Assembly (NCBI GenBank): GCA_019973155.2
Contig: BPQB01000003.1
Coordinates: forward strand, 1-64,000
Origin: Phanerochaete sordida
Taxonomy: Eukaryota > Basidiomycota > Agaricomycetes > Polyporales > Phanerochaetaceae
DNA: 64,000 nucleotides
Direction of reading: 5' to 3'
Each line of letters opens with the position of its first letter. Within the stretch, counting starts at the first letter, position 1. The notes below the pieces were generated by a model. That model worked only from the letters and a program-made list of their open reading frames with translations, did not search any database and was not told the origin of the DNA. A program made the position numbers and the translations under genes. Of this stretch, positions 54,119-64,000 are shown one piece after another.

Positions 54119-56924
54119 TCAACTTGGCGGATCACGAGCGATAGAAATGCGTCTCGCTTCGCCCGACGGCCGTCGGTCCGGGAAGGGGACGCCAGAGCCA
54201 CGGCGGGGCTCACGCCTGGGTCGCGCGTCAGGGGTGGCGGTCTGCGTCTTCTGCCAGTCTTCGACCTTCATCGTAGACAGACGTTTCGACGATGTGGACT
54301 TGCCGCCGACGGCAGCGAGTGCGTCCGCGCTGAGGGTGCGACTGTGTCGGGTCACCGGTCGCTCGTCGTTGAGCGTCACCGAGTTGCGGCGCACTTCACT
54401 CGCACGCTTCTTGTCCTTCGCCTCCTTGCTCGCAGCGGCCGCTTGCTCAGCCTGTCGCTTGAGCACGGCCTGGCGCTCGCGTTCCTTCGCTCGCTCCCAG
54501 CGCATCTTCGCCGCCTGTATTTCCGCTTGCTCCTTCTCTGCCTGAGTGAGGGGCTGCTGAAGCTGACGCAGCTTTTCACGGTGACGCTCTTCGAGCTCTT
54601 CGAAGGACATCACCTTGTTTGCGGACTCTTTCGGGGGCGGAGGCGACGAGGCGTTGCGGCCTCGGGGCGGGAGAATGATACCTGGAGCAAAGCTAGACTG
54701 AGACGCCGACTTCTGGTGGGGCTGGGGGCGCAGGGCGGGCGGCAGCTCTTCTGGGGACCAAGTCTTCGAGTTCGAGAGGGAACGTCTGCCGAGAGCTTCT
54801 GCGGAGGGAGGTCTGTCGGCTCCGGATGGCACTTGGCCGAACGACAAAGAGCTCTCGCGCCGCTGCCGTTGAAGTAGCGCAGCGGTAACGGCGGACGGGA
54901 CTGCTAGCCTAGGCGTAGGGCTCGCAACGGGCGGACTCGTGGGAATGGGAGGAGTGACACCGGAAGGCGGCTGAAGGAGCTTTCGCTCGCGCAGGTATGT
55001 GTCCCAAGCCTCGTCCTGGAGAGGAACGCTAGTGGGGCGCCCGACTGGACTTGGATTATAGGCCCGAAGATTCGACAGCTCCATAGACTGGACGCGCGAC
55101 CGGGGATCGTTTGGCCTCGGAGGGCGAAGATGGGATGGTCCGGGTACGGGAAGAGCACCAAACTCAAGACGAGAGGAGAACGATGGGCGAGCGGAGTCAG
55201 TGGAGCTCTCGGGGGCAGGAGTCTCTGACTTGAGGATCTCGATAGACTTGCGGATGTTCTGAATCTCGGATAACAGCTCCTGTTTCTTCTTCAAGTCCTC
55301 GAGATCTTGTGCAACGGAAAGCGTCAGCGAAGGGCTGCGAACGCGCTGCCTGAGTTCTAGGTCTTCGGAGATGTAATTTTGGGGTACATCTCGCTCCAAG
55401 TCGACGCCGAGATCCAGAGTGGGCAGGGGTCCTGGCGACTGCGACGGACGGTCCTCAATCGGAGGCGAGTTCAGCATCAACGAGGAGACGCCAGACTGTA
55501 CGCGCTGCCGAGTACCACTGGGAAGTGTGAACGTGGAAGCGCGCTTTTCGTCACTAGGAGTGGAAAGTCCCAATTCCGTGTCTTTCATCAGCGGGGTGTG
55601 TGACAGGTTGCTGTCGTTACGCCCATGCTTGAGAAGAGTTGGATGTTCGCGTTCCCACTCTTCCTTCTCCCGCTCGACGTCGGCAAAGTGTGCGGCGGCA
55701 CGGGCCTCGGCTTCCACGTCCAGACGGCGTTGCTCCTCCTTGATCTCACGGAGCTTGCGCTGCAAAATGTTGAGGATGCGCAGTTGGACAGCGATGCCCA
55801 TGAGGGCGACTGCACCCATGAGACCCAGCTCAATTTCCATGGTCTGGGAAACCGGGAACTGAATCCCATGGTCCTCGTACTTCTGGTACAAGGAGTTGAA
55901 CCCAAGGTTCCATATATAGAACTGCAACAGTCAAAGCTGTCAGCAGGCATGTGAGAGATAACGATAGGGAAAGCAACGTGCCTCCTTCAGATTAGCGGAT
56001 GTGAAGCAGTCGACGCCTAGCATGAACGATGTCGCCCCGACGAAACTTGTCGAGATGATGAGGATGTAGTAGTGTAGCTTGGGGATGGTGCACAACACGA
56101 AGCCGATCACGCCACATGCTGCAAAAGATTTCAGAGAGTAGTCCGCAGACAGTGAGCAAGACGCCATACCGATGTACAAGATCCAACGGAAGCCGATCTC
56201 ATGAATGAGACCCCCGTCTCGGAAGCATTGTATCCAGAGGGCAAATACGAGACCGCCCCAGCCACCAACAAAGTACCTGGTGGCCCTCCAGAAAAAGATG
56301 CTGACACCGCCGCCGACAAAGCCGGCAACACAGGACGCGAGGACGAAGAGACCTCGCAGGGTTGTGGAAGGCGGGTTCACGGCTTGCAATATGCCGAACT
56401 TGAGGATCAGGACAAAACAGACGAGGGAAAGCGTGTAGAAGCCGATGAGAAAGAATGACGTCCTGCATCACACCGAAGTCAGAGATTTTCTCATGGCGAT
56501 GGGGACGAGGTGCGCACCATCTGTTCTTGTGGCCCAGGAAGGCGCTTGGGATGCCCGTGAGGATGAGTAGCGCACCAAGCACGCCAAAGCCAGGGTCCAA
56601 CTTCGTATCGAGATGACGCGGGTCGGGTGTCGGCGTGGCGGACGGAGACGTCGAGTCGGCGGCGGCGCTCGTACTCGTCGGCGTGGGGGTAACGGTGACA
56701 TTGAAGACTACAGGGATGACAGTAGTGACAGGGATGAGCGCAGTGCCCGACCGTAAAGTCGTTGTGATCGTAGCAGAGGTCGTGGTCGCGGAGACGGAGG
56801 GCGTGAGGGATGCGGAGGTGCTGCTGGGGAGGCTCGCGGTCGAGTTGGACTGGGCGGCGACCGGAGAGAGGAGGAGGGCGGTGGCAGCAACCGCCAGCCA
56901 CGACAGAGGGTGTCGCGGACGCAT
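54119..56924 (-). CDS. TMEM198/DUF4203-type multipass membrane protein with long cytosolic tail
   Basis: A signal peptide (MRPRHPLSWLAVAATALLLS) and a Ser/Thr-rich luminal stalk precede about seven membrane helices. These include FGVLGALLILTGIPSAFLGH, FFLIGFYTLSLVCFVLILKF, LRGLFVLASCVAGFVGGGVS, GVIGFVLCTIPKLHYYILII and EIELGLMGAVALMGIAVQLR. This layout matches the TM7S3/TM198-like domain. The tail, about 550 residues, is charged, with coiled-coil stretches (RKLREIKEEQRRLDVEAEAR and an Ala/Glu/Lys/Arg-rich region near 54440-54560) and Pro/Ser-rich linkers. The final exon ends GEARRISIARDPPS. About five exons. Fungal members are uncharacterised; a transport or scaffold role at an internal membrane is inference. 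Confidence 0.8.
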
Positions 56925-57357
56925 GGAGGGAGGTGCGGGCGGGAGAGGTGGTGGTGTTGGGGCAAGAAACGAAGGACCGAGAGAGCTAGTGAAAGCCTGG
57001 CATCTTCCAGGCAGAGGACGGGCCTATTCAGCCGCGCTAGCAAGAGGCAAGCCCAACCTCGACTCGAGCGGCTGACTGCCGCCGATACCGGCCACGTGGT
57101 CGCGCTGCTACGCCCCCGCTTCCCGAACGTTCACCACCGCGAGTCGCCCTCCGCAGAGTCGGAAACATCACGTTTTGATTCACGCCTGATCCATGTCGCT
57201 ATCGCCCATTCACAGCCCTCACAAATCCTCCAGCAATACACCGACTCGCACCGGCTATCCGATTTTTATACGCTATCCCAGCTGACTCCTCTCACACGAC
57301 GCCTTCAGTCCCCCGTGGCGTCACCATATACCCCGGACGCTCCTTCTCCTGCTAGCC
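56925..57357. other. intergenic between TMEM198-like gene and helicase gene
   Basis: Both flanking genes are on the minus strand, so this should hold the promoter of the TMEM198-like gene and the 3' UTR of the helicase. The plus-strand frame across 56910-57365 is open but shows no family similarity and starts inside the neighbour's coding region. Confidence 0.4.
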
Positions 57358-59258
57358 TCACATGACAGGGTCTTCCTTGGGGCTTGCCAGGTCAAAGTGT
57401 ACTACCCTGACTGGCTTCACAGCCATCTTCTTGTAGAGCATCAGCAGCCGGTTCTGCTCGTCGACAAGCTTGCCTTTCTTGCCATCTTTCCCATGGTAGA
57501 CCGACGGCACGACTGTGATGACTTTTCCGCTTTTCCCGAACCGCCCGACACGTCCTGCGACATGTGTGTACGCGTCTGGATCGAGGGCGTCACCGGTGCC
57601 GAGGACGAAGACGTGTGTCAGGTCCGGCATGTCCAGGCCGCGGATGGTCGCCAAAGTCGCGACCAGAAGGGTGGGATCTTCCTTGGGGGCGGTGCCCTCG
57701 CGGAGTAAGTACGACCCGCCACGCTCTTCATGGACCACGTCCAGCCCATGCGCGTCGATACCAAGTCGACGCATATCTCTCACCGCCCGCTCCACTGACG
57801 CGGTCGGGTGCAGGACGAGCAGCGCAACCCTGGGCACCTCCAATGCGAATACAGTCGCGATAGCCTCCATCGCAGGCTCAGGGAAGGGCGAAGGTGTGGA
57901 CTCCACTACACGGCGTGTTTACGTGAGCGCGTGCCTCACAGACGACATGAGGACGGCGAACTTACACTTGCCCTCATCGACCTCTTCCGCAGTGACCGCG
58001 GACTGGGATGAGAGGGTTTCACTGTCGCCCAGTTCACTGTCGCCCAGTTCCGCCTCGATGTCCACGGGCTTCTGAGGGAATGCTGGGTCCTCTGGTGCCT
58101 CCAAGGCGTTCTTGATGTTGGTGATGCTGCCGCTGGACACATTGTAGACAAGGCCGCTGTGTGTCACCGCGGCGCTGCCATGGAGGTTCGACATGCGATG
58201 TACCTGCCGTTCGTGCGTGATAACTTTGACGATGTCGCCCTCCTCCTTCGTGAGCCATTTACTATCTTGGTACAGCCCTTGTCGGAACGAGACACTGAGC
58301 GTCGCGCTTGTGATGACGAGCTGGGGGCGCCTCCATGGCAGGTGGGCCTTCGTGATGCCCGAGGCAAGCTTCATAAAAGGCTGCAGCTGGCCCTCTGCAT
58401 CCTCGCGCTGCTGCCGGGCCTTGTGTGCAATCCAGTCCGCGTAGTGTCGCACGCCATAGAAGGCGTCCAGCACCTGTCGCGCGGGAGTTGGATGTTTGTA
58501 GAGCATCCTCAGGTACTTCTTGACCGCGTACTTATCCTTGTCCGTTTTACGCGGAGGCGATTCGAGCATGGAATCCGCTTCGTCCACGATGACCGTCGCG
58601 ACCTCGCGCAGCGGGAGGACGTGTTCTTCCTGCTGGAGCGCCTCCAGGATAGCCTGGGGGGTGCAGATGAGGATGTGCGGTGGTGTTTTTGCGACCGCAC
58701 GGGCTTGTTCTTCTATCGCCAATGAGCCTCTGACCATCACCTGAGCAATGGACTCGAGGGGGAAGTCGCCAAGTTCTTCGGTCGCGTGCAGGCACTGAAC
58801 CCAATGTAAGAACTGATATGCGAGGTCGCGATGGGGTGTTAGGACAAGAGCAGTTATCGCAGGACGTGTCGGGGAGCGGGGCTCTCTGGAAACCTTCACG
58901 AAGCGGCGAGGACTGCTCAGCAAAGCAAGCAATATGCCGAAGGACCTGCAACAACGCTGAGCAAGGTGAAGGAAAGCATAGTGACCAATACTCACTTGCC
59001 AGCACCTGTCACATCTTTTAGGAGCACGTCCTTATGACCTAATATTGCAGGAATGAACTGCGCTTGCGCAGCTGTGGGTTGTTGAACATTAGGAAATGCT
59101 GCCTTGAGGCCCGCAAGTACATGCGGCTTCAAGCCCAGTGACTGAAAAGACTGGTCCTCGCTATGATGAATGATCCATCGGCGTGTCGTAGAGCAAGGCA
59201 GACGAAGTAGAGCTTTTGGTCGGGCAAGCACAGCGGAGGGACTGGACAAGAAGGACAT
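57358..59258 (-). CDS. divergent DEAD-box RNA helicase, probably mitochondrial
   Basis: The N-terminus MSFLSSPSAVLARPKALLRL and PCSTTRRWIIHHSED is basic and fits a mitochondrial presequence. Motifs in order: Q-motif region FPNVQQPTAAQAQFIPAILG; Walker A DVTGAGKS (split by an intron after GAGK); motif Ia/Ib ALVLTPHRDLAYQF and HILICTPQAILEAL; motif II VIVDEADSM; motif III ITSATLSV; motif V region LVATLATIRGLDMPDL; and motif VI DAYTHVAGRVGRFG. The usual first Arg of HRxGRxGR is Val here, and a large insertion (about 110 residues) sits between motifs II and III. A 15-bp tandem repeat lies within (58021-58050). It resembles Mrh4-like mitochondrial helicases in divergence, but I cannot prove orthology. 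Three exons. Confidence 0.83.
58021..58050 (-). repeat. 15-bp perfect tandem duplication in the helicase gene
   Basis: The unit actgtcgcccagttc occurs twice in direct succession on the plus strand. In the minus-strand protein it yields ELGDSELGDSE. Being a multiple of three, it adds five residues without shifting frame. Confidence 0.9.
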
Positions 59259-59712
59259 ACGCCACGAGCGCCCGAGAAGTGCGAAGATGAAGCGCTTGCA
59301 GGCAGTTGCAGGCCTGAGGCCCCGGACTCATGGCACCAGTCAAAGTCGAGGTACGGCATCGCATTCGACGAAAGGAAGTCGTGCTATTGCAGAGATGGTA
59401 CATATGAACAATGTGAAGGTTGGTTGTACATGATAGAGAAAGCTGCAGACGTAAAGCTACTGACAGGAGGATGTGGAGGAAGCGCAATGTGACGGGGGCG
59501 ATCTATGATAGCAGTGTAGAATGCATGACCGTTCTGTATGAGGATGAGACAGAAAATTAGGAAGACAAAACCGCCATCACAGAATTGTACAAGCTCCCCG
59601 CCCGCGCTCACGCAGATCCAGGTTGCTCGCCACTTTTGCGAGGGGACAGCGGCTCACCACCTTCGTCCGAATGGCGTTCCTCCACATCTCCGTTACTCAT
59701 CCTCGACAATTC
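59259..59712. other. intergenic: helicase promoter and sugar transporter 3' UTR
   Basis: Both neighbours are on the minus strand. The part near 59259 holds the helicase promoter; the part near 59712 holds the transporter 3' UTR. Only short unsupported frames are present. Confidence 0.4.
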
Positions 59713-62283
59713 CTATTCATCGGCGTCGTGAATTGGTTCGTATGAAGCCCTGTGCTCTGTGCGACCTAGAAGTCGTCGGAGAAGGCCCGGTCGATTGGGT
59801 TTGTTGTTGATGGTCAATGAATGTCTGGACCGCCGTGAGCGGTGGGAGAACAGAGAGGCCCTCTCGGACTCCTCGTCTTCTAGCCGCTCCTCGAGCTCCT
59901 CTATGTACACCACGGAGCATCAGTATCGCGGTAACCTGGATAATCCTATGCGCACCTTCGCCGAAGACGGCGTCCATTTCTTCGAGAGGAACGCCCATCG
60001 TTTCGGGATACACTGACAGAGATTGTAAACACTAGACGGCCGTTGAAGAAATGGGAAAAGACGCACAGAAATATACTGTGGATCGTGTCAGCGAATATGT
60101 GTGTTCAGAGAAGCTCTGCCACTTACCAACAATGAAGCTGCACGCGCAGAAGAAGCCGTGCATAGGGTATAATCTCCACTGAATAACTTCTTGCAAGTAG
60201 GGAGTCATCTCGCCAACGAGGAAGTTGAAGGCCCAATTAGTCTTCAGAGATACCGTTAGCACAGACCAAGGAATCACGACGAGCAATCTCACAGCGGTAG
60301 AAATAGACACGCCTTTCGCCCGCACAGTCAATGGCATAATCTGAAGCGTACGGTGAGACAAGATCGAATGAGCACTCCAGGAAGAGCCGTACCTCGGGTG
60401 GGTACAACCACGGGATGGGTCCCCAACTAAATCATGAGATTATGAGCAGCGTACTTGACGGGTTAGTCGAGCGACCGTACCTATAACCGAAGGCTGCGTT
60501 GAAGACAATTACACACACGACAACAGCGCGTGCTGTCTGAGGCACGTCGATGTACATCCAGTAACCGGTCATGGCCAGAGCCACACCCATCTGAAATTAT
60601 GGTCAGATTGACTACGGACCGAATCGGGAGCTCGCAAGAGACTTACGACAATGGCACCAGTCAACAAAATGACCCGGCGACCCCAACGGTCAACCAGATA
60701 CCATCTGCGATACTGTGAGTAATGTCATACGAGTGGTACCACTAGCCTGACTTACGTCGGAAGTGTGCTGAGAATGTATATGATGGCGTTTATGCCGGTC
60801 ATCAGAATAGCGTCTCGGCCAACCCATCCAGCCTCTAAAAGTGATGTTGAGCGTAAATGACTTCGAACGGCTGTAAAACTGACCCTCGAACACTCTTGCT
60901 GAGTGAGCAGAACAACTGTGAGAAAAACGTTACAGACGGTACTAAGTGTACTTACGCGCGTAGTAGGATATTACTGTGGGACGATGTCAATAGATAGTTT
61001 ACGTGATTCTGTCGACACGCTCACCGTTGATGCCGTTCAGTTGAGCGAACGCCTGTGAGGACATAGCCAGGAGAACGCGCCGCTTGTACCGTTTCCACAT
61101 TGCGGCGTACGTACGTGCCTCCCCATTGTCGCGCTGACATGGTGTCAGTCCCCCGACTGTTTTACCAGAGTTCACGCTTACGTCGAACATGACCCGCTCC
61201 TTGATCTCTTGGAATTCGGCGCGGGCTTCAAGGTTTTCTGGATCACCGCCGTGCAAATCGGCTATGACCTGCATGCCCTCGGCATCCTTGTCATGATCAA
61301 TTAACCATCTATCGCGCATCAGCAAGGTGACCGTTTATTGCGAACAAATGATATTACCGAGGGCTTTCCGGCATCGCCAAGGAGCCAGCAGCGAGGAGAG
61401 CGCCAATGATGCACTGCACGGAGAGCGGCACCCGCCATGCCATGTTGGACTCGAAATACGAGCAAAAGTAATCTATCCACTGTGAGAGATGAGCCAACGG
61501 AGCGTACAGTCGTGTGCCAAGTTGACGTACGACAGAAGACGCGTAGCCGAAGATGTTGACTGTGAATTCCATGCATGCGAGCGCGCCTCGCTGCGATCAC
61601 GTTATTTAGACTCGAGCCAGAGGAGCTTGGTAGGTAACGTACGTGGTCTGGTGGCGATATCTCGCTCTGGTAAATGGGAACAATTGTGCTGGACGTCGCG
61701 TGAACAGGCTGCGAATGGCTGCAGAGAGGATACGTACGATAGAAGGCCAACACCGAATCCTGCGATGACTCTGCCAACTACCATGATCCAGAAGCCAGGT
61801 GTGAGTGTCTGTATAGCGCCCCCAAGGGCAAAGACACACGCTCCCACAAAGAGTGTGCCCCTTCGCCCCAGCGTGTCCCCGATTTGTCCGGCCGCTAGGG
61901 AGGTTACTAGACGATGCGGTCAGTGAGCATGGCCAGAGCAACTGCGTGGGCGGACAGCTTACTGAAGGCGCCAACCTCGAGCACGGCCACCATAGTCCCC
62001 ACCTCGAGAGCCGTCGGCTCGTCGAAGAACTTGAGAAAGTAGGGCCCGGTGATCACGCCGGACATGACGCTGCAATGGGAGGTTACAGAATAAATCAGAG
62101 TGACGTGTAATGCGCACGTACCCCTGGTCATATCCAAACTAGAGACACGATTCTGAGCGTGAATCACGGCGAGACGAGAGCGTCACTTACGAGAAAGACA
62201 CCCAGACTAGCAAAGACGGAGATGGCGTATAGCAGAGGTTGGCCGACCAGCCGGTGTCGCGGACGGTGACCTGTAGTTGCCAT
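59713..62283 (-). CDS. MFS sugar transporter
   Basis: This plasma-membrane hexose-type transporter of the sugar porter family starts MATTGHRPRHRLVGQPLLYA and has about 12 helices. Signature pieces in order: VMSGVITGPYFLKFF, GQIGDTLGRRGTLFVGACVF, VVGRVIAGFGVGLLS, TIVPIYQSEISPPDH-RGAL, SLAMPESPRWLIDHDKDAEG, LAMSSQAFAQLNGINVISYY-AP-RVFEEAGW, STLPTWYLVDRWGRRVILLT, SWGPIPWLYPPEIMPLTVRA and VYPETMGVPLEEMDAVFGE. The C-terminal tail (EEEL or similar, then ERLEDEESERASLFSHRSRR) ends EPIHDADE with TAG at 59713-59715. It is extremely fragmented, roughly fifteen or more exons, including 18-nt and 15-nt microexons (60956-60973, 60884-60898). Substrate specificity is not predictable. Confidence 0.88.
60884..60898 (-). 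other. 15-nt microexon of sugar transporter
   Basis: On the minus strand the sequence CAAGAGTGTTCGAGG is bounded by CTCAG and GTCAGT. It completes P-RVFE in the conserved YYAPRVFEEAGW motif. Its upstream neighbour is the 18-nt microexon at 60956-60973. Confidence 0.8.
60956..60973 (-). other. 18-nt microexon of sugar transporter
   Basis: On the minus strand TAATATCCTACTACGCGC is bounded by CACAG and GTAAGT. It encodes VISYYA between GIN and PRVFE. Without it, the signature is broken. Confidence 0.8.
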
Positions 62284-62492
62284 GATGCATTAGCAGGGCG
62301 GGAAGGAGGGTGCGGGGGTAGATGGTCGGGAACAGCAGTGGTCGTGAGGGTTTTACGGAAGGAGCGGTTGGCTGGCCGGCGGCCAAGCACCCTTGATCTG
62401 GCTGTGCGTCACTCCATGGCAAGCGCCCTCGTGCGCGGGCGACCCCGCACAGCTCACGCGTCTCTCTTCGTCCTTGCACTCGCTCGCCCGCG
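62284..62492. promoter_or_regulatory. divergent promoter, sugar transporter / MIM2
   Basis: A 209-bp interval lies between outward-facing start codons. The sequence is GC-rich and no clear TATA box was seen. Confidence 0.45.
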
Positions 62493-62816
62493 ATGCCGGC
62501 CTCCGTCGCCTCGCTAGACTCTCTCGCCCCGTCAGATGACTCCTACGACTCCGACGAAGAGACGCGCCTCGCTCAGCTCGAATGGGAAGAGTCTCTCGAG
62601 CAGCTACAGCAGCTCTTTGCCATGGTCATGGTCCCGTGGTTCGGCAAGTGGTTAGGACGGCGTTGGAGTTATTGGGGTACGCATCCTCCCTATCGATGAC
62701 CGTCGGTCCGTGCTCATCCGCTCCTTTTCATCTCAGCCTACGCGCGATACATTAGGCTCGGACTGGGCAAACCGTTCTTCTTGGGGGAAAGAAACCTGGC
62801 AGCTACTACCTATTAA
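62493..62816 (+). CDS. MIM2: mitochondrial outer-membrane import protein Mim2
   Basis: Mim2 forms, with Mim1, the MIM complex that inserts alpha-helical proteins in the mitochondrial outer membrane. The product is small, about 88 residues: MPASVASLDSLAPSDDSYDS, then DEETRLAQLEWEESLEQLQQ, LFAMVMVPWFGKWLGRRWSY and, after one intron (about 62675-62737), WAYARYIRLGLGKPFFLGER and NLAATTY, TAA at 62814-62816. The acidic start, the EWEESLxQLQ helix and the hydrophobic PWFGKWLGRRWSYW stretch match fungal Mim2. Its last bases overlap the stop region of the PPR gene on the opposite strand. Confidence 0.8.
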
Positions 62817-64000
62817 GAATGTTATTGACCACAGTACGCTCTCTGGTTCGTCGTCCATCCTCCCTTTTCCTAACCGCTTCTATAAGCTTCGCCAGCCAGG
62901 CTGTAGTGCCTCTCCCGCTCTTCCGGATCTCCTCCACCAAGAAGTCCGCTTCATCCCAGGCATGTCGTTGCGCCAATCCCCTCAGTAGCAAGAACCAGGT
63001 ACGGTCTTCGATGGGGGTATTCGTGCGCACCATCTCTCGATAGTATTTGAGCGCGGACGTGGCGCCTTCAGGGCTCGGATCATCCAAGCAAGCCTGAATC
63101 AACGTGTTGTACGTGGACTTGGTGAACATATGCCCTCGTCGCTTCATCCGATCCATTATACCCTTGATGTAGTCTTCTTTCACTTGCGGATTCAGCCATT
63201 TTCGCCGTCGGTGAATGCCTGCAAGAATAATGGTGTAGGTGATGGTAGTCGGGTGAAGGGCCATATCTTCTTGCGTCTCCATTACACGAAGTAGCTCGAC
63301 AGCCGCTTCAAGGCCCGCATCCGTCTCCTCTTTCATGAAATGGCTGATGATGGTGCTGTAAGCAATTGCGTTTAGATGATGGCCGTAATCCTTGATCATG
63401 GCGCGAACAACACTCGGCACATCTTCCGCCACGGGAAGGAGGGCAGAGAGGACCGTCGAGTACGTGACACCGTCGGCGGCTACCCCTACTGCGTCCATTC
63501 TGCGCATGATGTCGCCGATAGCCCCGGGTTTTGACATGTTGGTGTAGTAACGGATGAATGTGTTGTAGGTGACGACGTCCGGCTTCGGTCCCACGTCTTC
63601 CATGTCTTGTAACAAAGCCAAAGCGTCCGCGTCACGAGACAATGTGAGTAGCCAGTACATGACGGTGTTGTAAATGATGAGAACTCCAGGGTCTTCCGCT
63701 GGATAATCCCCTTGCTTCAGCGACGCACTGAATTCTTGGAAGCGTTCCATGGCCTCCTCTGGTCGGTCAGCTTTGAAGAAGCCATAAATGAGCGCCCTGT
63801 GCGCCATGATACTCGGTCGCTGGCGTTGCTTGAGGATGAGATTCCATGCGAGCAGAGCACGGTCGATCATACGCAGCTCTGCGTACCCTTCAAGAAGGGC
63901 CGTCCAGACGTCCATCGTCGGTCGGACGCCGAACTTGGTCATGTCATCCCATAGCTTTTCTCCCAGGTCGAGTCGACGGCACCGTAGGAATCCCTTCAAG
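62806..64000 (-). CDS. pentatricopeptide repeat protein (5' part outside window)
   Basis: A continuous frame of at least 397 codons runs off the right edge, so the N-terminus is missing. Tandem PPR helices are clear: MDVWTALLEGYAELRMIDRA, MAHRALIYGFFKADRPEEAM, IIYNTVMYWLLTLSRDADAL, VVTYNTFIRYYTNMSKPGAI, VTYSTVLSALLPVAEDVPSV, ATKEETDAG-type YSTIISHFMKEETDAGLEAA, TITYTIILAGIHRRRKWLNP and STYNTLIQACLDDPSPEGAT. Spacing is about 35 residues. It ends RTVVNNILNR with TAG at 62806-62808. PPR proteins bind organellar RNA; in fungi they act in mitochondrial gene expression. No intron is visible in this part. Its last 11 coding bases overlap the end of MIM2. Confidence 0.88.
   Translation of the reverse strand, partial: LKGFLRCRRLDLGEKLWDDMTKFGVRPTMDVWTALLEGYAELRMIDRALLAWNLILKQRQRPSIMAHRALIYGFFKADRPEEAMERFQEFSASLKQGDYPAEDPGVLIIYNTVMYWLLTLSRDADALALLQDMEDVGPKPDVVTYNTFIRYYTNMSKPGAIGDIMRRMDAVGVAADGVTYSTVLSALLPVAEDVPSVVRAMIKDYGHHLNAIAYSTIISHFMKEETDAGLEAAVELLRVMETQEDMALHPTTITYTIILAGIHRRRKWLNPQVKEDYIKGIMDRMKRRGHMFTKSTYNTLIQACLDDPSPEGATSALKYYREMVRTNTPIEDRTWFLLLRGLAQRHAWDEADFLVEEIRKSGRGTTAWLAKLIEAVRKREDGRRTRERTVVNNILNR

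Noticed and set aside
56910..57365. 151-codon plus-strand frame upstream of the helicase
   Set aside because: It begins within the signal-peptide region of the TMEM198-like gene on the opposite strand and has no recognisable similarity or splice structure.
1..64000. transposable element, CRISPR array, rRNA, tRNA or biosynthetic gene cluster
   Set aside because: No transposase or reverse transcriptase frames, long terminal or inverted repeats, spaced direct repeats, RNA gene signatures, or PKS/NRPS/terpene synthase sequences were seen on either strand.

Overview
The window looks like a gene-dense euchromatic segment of a basidiomycete genome, most likely an Agaricomycete. Nearly every gene is cut by several very short introns, about 48-65 nt, with GTRNGY donors and YAG acceptors. 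Coding sequence is GC-rich and intergenic gaps are short. The gene set is fungal: Bck1-type MAPKKK, Cdc3 septin, Mtr10, Mim2, Gid8 and fungal CSL. No transposon, tRNA, rRNA, CRISPR array or prokaryotic operon was found. Coordinates given for genes run from start codon to stop codon and include introns; most conserved splice joints were checked by reading-frame continuity.

Layout. 0.3-8.2 kb, minus strand: a rhomboid protease, a dienelactone-hydrolase-like/SnoaL protein and an ankyrin-DIL protein. 8.5-19.1 kb, plus: RRP15, GID8, a BCK1-like MAPKKK and an IQM-like calmodulin-binding protein. 19.2-34.1 kb: CZIB (minus), then mS35, a nitrilase, an unknown Ser-rich protein, septin CDC3, MTR10, succinyl-CoA ligase alpha, an RNase III-fold mitoribosomal protein and an ACBP-ankyrin protein (plus), then bS16m (minus) and LSM5 (plus). 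34.4-44.6 kb: importin alpha, a D-2-hydroxyacid dehydrogenase and RPN2 (minus), COX6A (plus), a GPI-anchored repeat protein (minus) and ribulose-phosphate 3-epimerase (plus). 44.7-64 kb: a GT32-type glycosyltransferase, pyruvate kinase, a CSL transcription factor, an unknown protein, a TMEM198-like membrane protein, a DEAD-box helicase and an MFS sugar transporter (minus), MIM2 (plus) and a truncated PPR protein (minus).

Functional themes. Many genes serve mitochondria: mS35, bS16m, the RNase III-fold protein, succinyl-CoA ligase, COX6A, MIM2, the PPR protein and probably the helicase. Others serve central carbon metabolism (pyruvate kinase, RPE, sugar transporter, GID8), nuclear transport (importin alpha, Mtr10), RNA processing (RRP15, LSM5), proteolysis (RPN2, rhomboid, GID8) and cell wall or cytoskeletal signalling (BCK1, CDC3). 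Several pairs are head-to-head with 140-350 bp between start codons.

The most notable structure is in the gene architecture. There are microexons of 13-26 nt that encode active-site or signature motifs in RPE, the nitrilase and the sugar transporter. Two GC-AG introns are forced by reading frame. One GPI-anchored protein is built from tandem phase-1 exons that each encode the same short repeat. I did not find a clearly new defence, biosynthetic or mobile system.
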